Assembly (NCBI GenBank): GCA_002778195.1
Contig: PCDI01000007.1
Span: 1,599,337 to 1,663,336 of the forward strand
DNA length: 64,000 nt
Source: Raffaelea ambrosiae
Lineage: Eukaryota > Ascomycota > Sordariomycetes > Ophiostomatales > Ophiostomataceae
Reading direction: 5' to 3'
The notes under the pieces are model-generated. The model was given only the letters and a program-made list of their open reading frames with translations. It made no database searches and had not been told where the DNA came from. The position numbers and the translations under genes were made by a program. This document shows, in pieces, positions 56,699-64,000 of the stretch (position 1 is the first letter of the stretch; the number at the start of each line of letters is the position of its first letter).

Positions 56699-58153
56699 TC
56701 ACTTGCGAGGAAGGACTGGGCCCTCCTTCCACGCACCGACAGCCCACTTGAACTCGCGGGAGTAGATATTCTCCCGCGACCGGCAGACCATGAACTGGCA
56801 GGCCGGCTCGCAGAGAGCGAGGTCCTTGAAGTCCTCAACCCTGCCAGTCTTGTTGGTCTCCTTGTTGCGGTCGACCACGACAATGCGGGATTCATACTCC
56901 CGGCTGGCGTCCGGATGGCGGACGATCACAATGCGCTTGAGCGTCTCGGACGCGTTGATCAGGTTGCTCAGGACGATCTTGAAGTGCTGTCTCCCGGCCA
57001 TGGGGAAAACGAGAGTCTCCAGACGCTGAAGCTTGGTGGCGACCCGGACAAGGCACTGCACAACACACACTTTGTTAGAAACGTGTTCTCTCTCTCTCTC
57101 TCTCTCTCTCTCGTCCATCAAGGTTGAGACCAGATCTCCAAACATACCTTCTTGAGCTTTTCACGCTCGTTCACGCTGGTTCTGCCACCCTCCAGGATGA
57201 GCGTCTTCAGGCAAGGGAACATGGACGCAATTTCTACAATGCACATGTCAGTGTTCGGATTTTTGTCCGATGGCACTCCACGCAAATTTACTCACGTCCG
57301 GCATCCTTGTCCAAGATTTGGCTCTTGGCTATATGCAGCGTTGTGAGATGCATGAAGCGAGACGCAAACAGCAACGAGATGTTGTCCTGTGGCGGACACT
57401 CGACGCTCAGGCCCAGCCCCGTTACGCCCGTAAACCCTTTCAGCATCACGAGGAAGTCGGTGCCGTTTGACCGCGGAGGCAGTCCCATCAGAACCAAGGA
57501 CTTCACGCCTGGAAAGAGTCCTTGCACGAACTTCTTGGCAAGGTGCCGAACCGCGCTGGAGATCGACCGTGTCAGGTCCAGCTTGACGTGCTCGAGGCCT
57601 GGCCAGGCCACGCACGTGGCGATCCTGCTGCCATCGATTCTTCCGCCCAGAAAGTCATGGACGTCATTCACCGCGATGGTGACCGACCTAGCAGGTTAGT
57701 AAGAAAAACAAAAACAAAAACAAAAAAAAAAAAAAAAAAACAACAATTGATTCTGCTTTCAGAAGAACGTAAAGTGAATACTAACTTGACGACGGGCACC
57801 GGGATGGTTGGGATGGCCAACTCCCTAGGAACATAGAACGGCGCCAAGGACAGCGGCACGCCGTGCTCGAAATGCACAGCCTCCAGAAGGTGGGCTCGCA
57901 CAGCAACGCGGAAGCGGCGGTCCACGAAAGCAAGAGTCTTTTTGTCCGAGAACGACACAAAGTTCAGGATCTCGAGAACGAGCTCGAAGGGGAGCAGGTC
58001 GATTGGTCTCTTCCCATAAGGTGCATGCATAGCCGGATGAGAGCTGTCTGTTGACAGAAAATAGGACCACTCGTAGACATAGTCTGAGGGAATGACACGC
58101 ATGAGAATCTCCTGCTCTCGACCAGGAATGTCGATGGGCTTTGAAAGGGCCAT
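56699..58153 (-). CDS. F-box protein of unknown target
   Basis: Likely substrate adaptor of an SCF ubiquitin ligase (family inference). Four exons: 57786-58153, 57296-57687, 57148-57233 and 56699-57055, 400 residues. Donors are GTTAGT, GTGAGT and GTATGT. I start at ATG 58151-58153 (MALSKPIDIPGREQE). The F-box lies at about 49-92: KRPIDLLPFELVLEILNFVS followed by DKKTLAFVDRRFRVAVRAHL, with the usual Leu-Pro and LVLEIL core. The rest has leucine-rich-like segments (FPGVKSLVLMGLPPR, FPCLKTLILEGG, LQRLETLVFPMAGR) spaced like degenerate leucine-rich repeats, probably the target-binding part. It ends VLPRK. The third intron holds a long CT repeat. The leader upstream is CT-rich on the sense strand. 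Confidence 0.85.
57087..57112. repeat. CT dinucleotide repeat in an F-box gene intron
   Basis: About thirteen CT units inside the third intron (57056-57147) of the F-box gene, read as GA on the sense strand. Confidence 0.9.
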
Positions 58154-60055
58154 TGTGTTCGCCCTGCCTTGTAGATTTGGCTCGCGAGGAACTGTTGACA
58201 ATTTGAAGAGATGAATAGGCAGAGAGAAGGTGAAAATCAAGAAACTCAAGATGGGTGCTGGTGAAGTAGAGGAAATCGAGATTCAAAATAAAAGAGATCA
58301 AGTCAGAAAGAGAGAGATTTGTCAAGACGGGAAGAGAAGTAAAAGTTTCAACCAGAAAGAGAGACAAGAAGAGAAGAAATGAAAAAAAAGAAAACTTGTC
58401 AGAAAAGGAGAGATACGACAAGACGAAGAACAAGACGAAGAAAGATGAAAAGGTGTGGTGAAGAAAGAGGAGTGAGTCCGAAGGTAGTGGTGGGGGAGGG
58501 TAGAAATAGTCGAGGATTAGGGGAGACGTGAAGGGGGAGGCGAAAAGGAAAACAAGGAAATTTCCTACAGGACGGAGGAGAATGCCTGAGTCCGAGACGC
58601 GTCCTGAAATGCTGCTGTTTGGAGTCCAAGAAAATGACAGGCAAGACTGACAGAAGAGGAAGGGGGCCAAAGTCCAAGCTGTGTAGACAGCCAGGCACAA
58701 GTGGAAGCTGCTGTTGCCAAGCAGCGCAAACAGACGGGCAGATACAAATCGGGCAACCCGGAGAGGAGATTACAGTCCACCTTCGACTACAAAGCTACGG
58801 GACAAGAGAGTTGCTGCCTGATGCTCTGCGTGAAGATGCCTTAACGTGGCTGGTCTTGTGAAGCTGCGTGATCCAGAACTGGAGTCACTAATCGAAACTT
58901 GCTCGGCCTAATAGGTTACGCGTGTTCCGTGTGTAACCTGGCAGGAGAGAAGGTATCCACAGAAACAAGGCCCAGAGCAGATACAGTGCTAGGCAGAATG
59001 TCCTCTTTCTCGGAATACCTGTTTTGGGAGATGAATTGGATTTGTTGGGGGGTGGGAAGGGGGGGGGGGGGGGTGCATTATGAAGAATCGTAGGAGAGCA
59101 ATATAATTGACCTCCGAAAGAGAGCACCTGAGATTGTACGCTGACATAGGCTTCTATCATTCTAAGAAGATTGATGCTTAAGAAGCTGGGGTTTTATGTC
59201 AATCAACAGACAAGCAGAGAATCGCACTGCGTGGTGGAAAGGAGCTCGATTATAATAGCTTCTTGTCGGGGAAAAAGGGGGGGGGGGGGGGGGCTACAAT
59301 AGTTGAGCTCGTACCTTCCTTTTTCAAAAGTACACGCCCTGGACTCACATGCACTCATTCGGAATAAAGAAATGAATTTATCGATGGCATTTGTTTTGGT
59401 GTCGTGTCATGCCACGTCTTGTCCTGGTCTTCTGAGGCCATGCGATCACTCTGCAGACCTCAAGGTCCCAACAACGTCGAGAGCAAGTGCAAAGGCTCCG
59501 AGGCTATGACGCAAACGCCTCGAAGCTCATTCCAACGAAGCCCTTTTCATTAATATGTCAGATGCTTATCTTCTGTGGAGGGAGGCGGTGACGGGTCGAT
59601 CAATTTTGCCGAGGGTGGGTTTTCGAAACACGACAACGGATGGTTAGGGCAATTGGTGCGTTCTTGCCGATTTCGTTGCATTCAGATCTGCATAGACAAG
59701 GTGCGAGATGCAACGGTCGGGACGCGGAGATGTTCCAGAAAAGCTGGGGTAGACGGCAAGAGAAAGGATTGGCTGTCATGTTGCTGGGCTGTCAACAGTT
59801 GGTGCTGCTTTGTGACGGGGGAGATGCATAGATTAGCCGGCATTACCCATCCGTGACAGAAAAGGGCAGGAACGACGGTGGGCTGCTTTTCCTTGTTAAA
59901 ATTTCTCTCCTGTTCTGTCACACAGCCGTAAAATTCAGAGACAGCACATGTATTCCATACTGAGCGTGGCTTGCCGTCTCTATACATTATAAGAAAAGAC
60001 CCGTATACACCTCCGTTCTTAGTCGTCTTTGCTCCTGTGGTCCCAGACTGTCGCC
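58154..60055. other. Divergent intergenic region F-box / GT25 gene
   Basis: 1.9 kb. The part near the F-box gene (58.2-58.6 kb) is purine-rich on the plus strand, a pyrimidine-rich leader for the minus-strand gene. G runs lie at about 59059-59072 and 59277-59292. No gene is recognised. Confidence 0.5.
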
Positions 60056-61790
60056 ATGTTGCTGTCTGTGAGAAGCTTCAGGCGTCGGACGCGAGTGGTG
60101 CTGGCGATGCTCACAGTGATGCTTTACCTGGCCATCCATCACCATGGAGCTCTACAGACGGTAACTCTGTGTTCAACGAGCGACACGGAGAAGTGGTCTC
60201 GAGCAGCACATGACGAGATGCGGAAAAGACTCAAGGAGGCCACGAAGGCAACAGACTGGTGGTGGCAGCAGGGGACAGTCGGGCACGACGAGCTGCTGCT
60301 GAATGTGTCAAACTCGACGTTGGGCGTGAGTCTTTCTATATTTATATTGCCCCAGCCCAACAGAAGAGTTTCCCAAGCTGAAAACTCTGCTTCAGTTCCA
60401 GGAAATATTCGTGGTCAACCTACCCTCACGCACCGATCGTCGCGACTCGATGGCGCTGGCTACCAGCTTGACCGATTTGCGTGTTACCTTTAGTGATGGC
60501 ATCGACAGCAATGCCATCCAAGACCGTATACTGCCGGCAGATAGCAGGGGAAGACCCATCGCGCCAGGGAACAAGGGTTCCTGGAGAGCACATATGGATG
60601 TCCTACGAAGGTGCAGAGACTGTGTTTACCTATGGGACGCAGAGTTCACGTCGTTGGCGTTTGCATGTTGACAATGGGGCTACAGAATCATCGAACGAAA
60701 TCTCACAACCGCGCTCGTCATGGAGGACGACATCGACTGGGACATCCGCCTCAAAGCCCAGATGATGTCCTTTGCCCTCGCCGCACGCGTCTTCAACCAG
60801 CCACTGACAGGAAGCAATCGATCAGAAGCTCAGTGGCACACACCGGTTCGTAAGGATGTAGTCGAGCCTGGCGAGCGCATGGCGACACACAAGCAGAGAC
60901 CAATGCCCGGGAAAAGACGCGCTCAGCAAAAGACCACAACAGAACATGCGGAGGAACACACGCACGAAGAGAACAATCTGCCACTAGCACAGGCCCCAAG
61001 GTACCAACAACCATTGGCGAGTCCATATGGCGACGACTGGGACGTGTTGTGGCTCGGCCACTGCGGTACTGATTTGCCCTCCTCGCCGCCGATTCTCTCT
61101 CGACAGCAACCAGACACTGCTGCAGCCGGAGCACTTCCAGCACAGCTGTCTCTGCTGCGAGTGACGATTGCCAACGACACCACCGTACCTGGCCCGGCAA
61201 GCCTGAAGCCACATCCGTTTGCACTGCCAGACAAAGTAGCCCAACTATACCCGCCGCACACACGAGTTGTCCACGCAGCCAGCGGCACGCTGTGCACCCA
61301 AGCCTATGCCGTCAGCCAACGAGGAGCTCGCAAGTTGCTGTACCAGTTTGGACTGGCATCATTTACGACAGGGTGGGATTTGATGTTGCGAGACTGGTGT
61401 GACGGGCTGTACAGACAAGGGCCAGGCACGAAACCGAGATGGGCAGCAGCACAAGAGAAGAGAGGAAGCATACACGGCAGAGGCGCAGAGGATGGCAGCG
61501 ATGGCAGCGAGGGAAACCGCCACAGACACAGAGGAAACGAAGAACTTCTGGAGCCCGTGCCGCAGTGTCTCACAGTCCAGCCGCCGCTGTTTAGTCACTA
61601 TCTGACTGCCAACGAAGCGAACTCGGACATTCAGGCACAGGGCGGTGGATATCTGCACAAGGCGGGCTCCCAATACATCCGACTGAGCGTGCAAAGCAAT
61701 CTGAGAAGGTTGGTCAACGGTGCTGGCTGGGACCAGCTGTGGGACCAGTGGCCAGGAGTGGACGAGGCCGGAGAGCCAATGCGACGATGA
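60056..61790 (+). CDS. Glycosyltransferase family 25 protein
   Basis: Probable Golgi or ER type II membrane glycosyltransferase related to the LPS-biosynthesis/procollagen galactosyltransferase family; acceptor unknown. Exons 60056-60325, 60396-60610 and 60686-61790 encode 529 residues; donors GTGAGT and GTGCAG, phases 0 and 2. A basic N-terminus and one hydrophobic anchor (about 15-32, RVVLAMLTVMLYLAI) precede a stem. The catalytic part starts FQEIFVVNLPSRTDRRDSM, continues GNKGSWRAHMDVL|RR across intron 2 and has the acidic motif LVMEDDIDWD (about 172-181), expected to bind the metal and nucleotide sugar. Later family segments are DDWDVLWLGHCG and AYAVSQRGARKLLYQFG. There are low-complexity insertions rich in Gln/Glu/His (about 205-245) and Gly/Arg/His (about 415-450). 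The call of family is firm; the role is open. Confidence 0.9.
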
Positions 61791-62486
61791 TCTCTACGGC
61801 TTCCCCGCGGGGGGGTTCTGGCGTCTGGGTTCGATTTTCAATCAAATTCTATGTGGTTTTTATATTTTATGCAGGCACAAGTATGGGGTTGCTCTGGCAA
61901 ACAGGACAGAACGCTGGCGCATAAAGGAACGCTGACATGCAGAGTTATCTTGCCGTTCATGCATGTACAGTAGGATCGCGCAATGGCAGATCAAGCCAAT
62001 ACTTGGCAGTCGCCATGCAGACAAAGAACCAGGCAATCCATAATTCCCACCCTCCGCCCGTTTCGCTATCGCCACCGGGGTCTTGGCCCACCTACACCCA
62101 CCTATTTCTGCGGGTCCCCGTCGGTGTCTTCCGGGGACTGTGCCCGCTGACAATGGGAAAAGCTCCCCAACTTTGTGGGTTGTTCTGTGGTTGGGTCAGT
62201 GAACGCTGGTAAACTTTTGGCTTTTGGCTTGCCTGACGGGAAAAAAGTGGCGTGAACAAAGAGCTGGATAGGCGCTTTATAGAAGACACGCGAACTTGCT
62301 GAATGGGAAGAAAAGAGAGAAAAGAATCGCGCTTTGTTGTAGAGTTCTTGTTCGAATTGGGCCCATTCCTCAGTAAACCTTTGCCAGAAAGGCGTTCTCT
62401 GACAGACACACATGCCTACTACATCTGCCCAGACATCTCTGCCGCTGCGGCCACCACGTTCTGCTTCGAGCACACCCCGGCCAGCC
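61791..62486. other. Intergenic region GT25 / monooxygenase
   Basis: About 700 bp including the GT25 3' UTR and the monooxygenase promoter. No additional gene is seen. Confidence 0.5.
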
Positions 62487-64000
62487 ATGGCAGCAAACGG
62501 GCATGCGACCCAGCCGTTGCGGATAGCGTAAGAAATCCCCAACACTCACCCAGCCCTTCAGTAACCCCCTCAACCCCCCCGGTCATGGACCCGTTGCCCA
62601 GCCAGGTGGCTGAAGAGTGGAGGACTACACGCTCGGAGCAGAACACTACTCGTACACAGACATGTTCCGCATCCCGAGCAGACATTGCCACACAGACACA
62701 GACACAGACACGGGAAAAGGAACTACGTGAACACAGTATTGCTGGCTGGTATTGACGATGGCCCAGGATCATCGGCGCTGGTCTTGTCGGGGCCACAGCT
62801 GCACTGGCCCTCGGCCGCCTTCCCAATGTCGAGATCACCGTCTACGAACGCGCGCCTGGTCCGCACGAGACCGGTGCCTGGATCGCCATGAACGTGTCCG
62901 GCCTGCGCATCCTTGACCAGCTGCTGCCGGACTACACGAAGCTGCAAGCCATCATGTACCAGGGCGCCAGCGGGATCACACATCGGCACTGGCGGTCGGG
63001 CGAGAAGCTCGCCGTGTCCATCTCACCACACATCACGGAGCGGTTCCGCGAGGGCAGGACACACCGGGTGCCGCTGCACAGCCTGCTGCTGTCGCATATA
63101 CCACAGGGAACGGTGCGGTACGGCCGGGAGGTGGCATCGGTGCGGGTGAACGAGAGGGCTGGCGCGGCGGCCAGGAAGACGGCCACGGTCGTGTTTGTGG
63201 ATGGCAGGGAAGCCGAGGTCGACCTGGTCGTGGCCGCAGACGGGATCTATTCTGTGAGTTGCAGGACGAGAGAGATTGCAAGCAATGCGAGACTCGAGCT
63301 GACTTGGGGTGCAGAAAATCCGCCGACAATACCTCCCCGACAGCGTACCGGCATACCGTGGCGCCGTGGCCTACCGACAAATCTTCCCCGAGAAGCTCGT
63401 ACAGCACGTCGAGGACCTGCCAGAGGGGACGTCCTCGTGGCAAAGCGACTATGGCGAGATTGCCTACATGTCAAAAGTTGGTGAGTCGCCCGCCGCACGA
63501 GAGCATACGAGAGCATACGAGAGCATACGAGAGCATACGAGAGTATACGACGACTGGGGAAAGCAGTTCTGACAATGTGTCCAGGCCTGGGAAAATACGG
63601 CATCGTGGCCATTGTGCGCGAACCCGAAGAGAAGGCAGCCACGTTTCGCTGGGCCCATGCATTGGGCGAGCCGGGCGTCCAGCGGCTGCGAGAGCACTTC
63701 AAGGTGAGAGCAGAGCCATACGCCCACCGAAATAGGACAACCGCAACTGACACTTGCCCCCCCCCCCCCTCCAGGACTGGGACCCTATTGTACAACAAGT
63801 CATGGACGTACTTCCTGGCGTCGACGGCTATCGGCTGGAGAGCGCCCCGTGGATGGAGAACCTGACACGGGACGGCGTCATTGCGTTTATCGGAGACGCC
63901 GCACATCGTGAGTGTCCAGAAGTGAACACCGGCCCAACACGGATCGTTCCTGCTCGGCGAGGAGTCGAGTCCTCACTAACGCTGTCCCAGCCACGGCCGG
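62487..64000 (+). CDS. FAD-dependent monooxygenase (salicylate-hydroxylase-like), 3' truncated by window
   Basis: Group A flavoprotein that hydroxylates an aromatic or polyketide-type substrate with NAD(P)H and O2; the substrate is unknown. Exons seen: 62487-62527, 62767-63253, 63315-63480, 63585-63703, 63775-63907 and 63991 onward; the gene leaves the window. Exon 1 gives MAANGHATQPLRIA and joins to IIGAGLVGATAALAL, restoring the FAD-binding GxGxxG (about 16-21); the 239-nt first intron is long for this genome. Later motifs are the VVAADGIYS segment at the end of exon 2 and FIGDAAHPTAG across the last intron, the second FAD-binding GD motif. Intron 3 (63481-63584) contains a 10-nt tandem repeat. 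Such enzymes occur in catabolism and in secondary-metabolite clusters; the neighbours in view do not decide. Confidence 0.9.
63501..63550. repeat. 10-nt gagcatacga tandem repeat inside an intron
   Basis: Five 10-nt copies (four exact, the last gagtatacga) at 63501-63550 within the third intron of the monooxygenase gene. The copies are nearly identical, so the array is recent. Confidence 0.92.

Noticed and set aside
63501..63550. Direct repeats resembling a CRISPR array
   Set aside because: Contiguous 10-nt units without spacers, in a eukaryotic intron.

Overview
The window is nuclear DNA of a filamentous ascomycete (Pezizomycotina, most likely Sordariomycetes; the order cannot be fixed from sequence alone). 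The evidence is short spliceosomal introns with GTRNGT donors and CTRAC branch sites, an alpha-factor-receptor (STE2) GPCR gene, intron-bearing nuclear tRNA genes, GC-rich third codon positions with large antisense shadow frames, and pyrimidine-rich leaders. I rebuilt thirteen complete or near-complete protein genes by splicing on both strands, plus one gene cut by the right edge and two tRNA genes.

Layout. Positions 1-13.2 kb form an unusually long stretch without a recognisable gene. It is filled with homopolymers, purine/pyrimidine-skewed DNA and many short (10-16 nt) tandem arrays. From 13.2 to 42.2 kb lies a conserved housekeeping block: phospholipase D (-), CTNNBL1-like spliceosome protein (+), V-ATPase subunit G (-), PET117 (+), RPB2 (-), STE2 pheromone receptor (+), tRNA-Arg(CCU) (+), GUF1 (-) and a large MIT-domain protein (-). 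From 42.2 to 47.3 kb there is a second gene-poor stretch. From 47.3 kb to the end the content looks more accessory: a coiled-coil repeat protein interrupted by an 886-N assembly gap, a tandem ubiquitin-like protein divergently paired with an RBR-type E3 ligase, tRNA-Ser(UGA), an amidase-signature enzyme, an F-box protein, a GT25 glycosyltransferase and the 5' part of an FAD monooxygenase.

Most interesting. After intron correction, the gene at 49876-50677 encodes a 200-residue protein of two ubiquitin folds ending in Leu-Pro-Gly-Gly plus two residues. It shares a 537-bp promoter with a 502-residue RING1-IBR-RING2 ligase that keeps its catalytic cysteine. This resembles a tandem-UBL modifier (an ISG15/FAT10-like architecture) next to its own ligase, with an F-box gene 4 kb further on. 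Other points are a 9-nt microexon and a start-codon-only first exon in V-ATPase G, a 7-nt terminal coding exon in phospholipase D, and strongly over-represented TACTCGTA and TACATAGTA words in non-coding DNA.

Limits. All exon structures are from splice-signal reading and family expectation, without transcripts or database searches.
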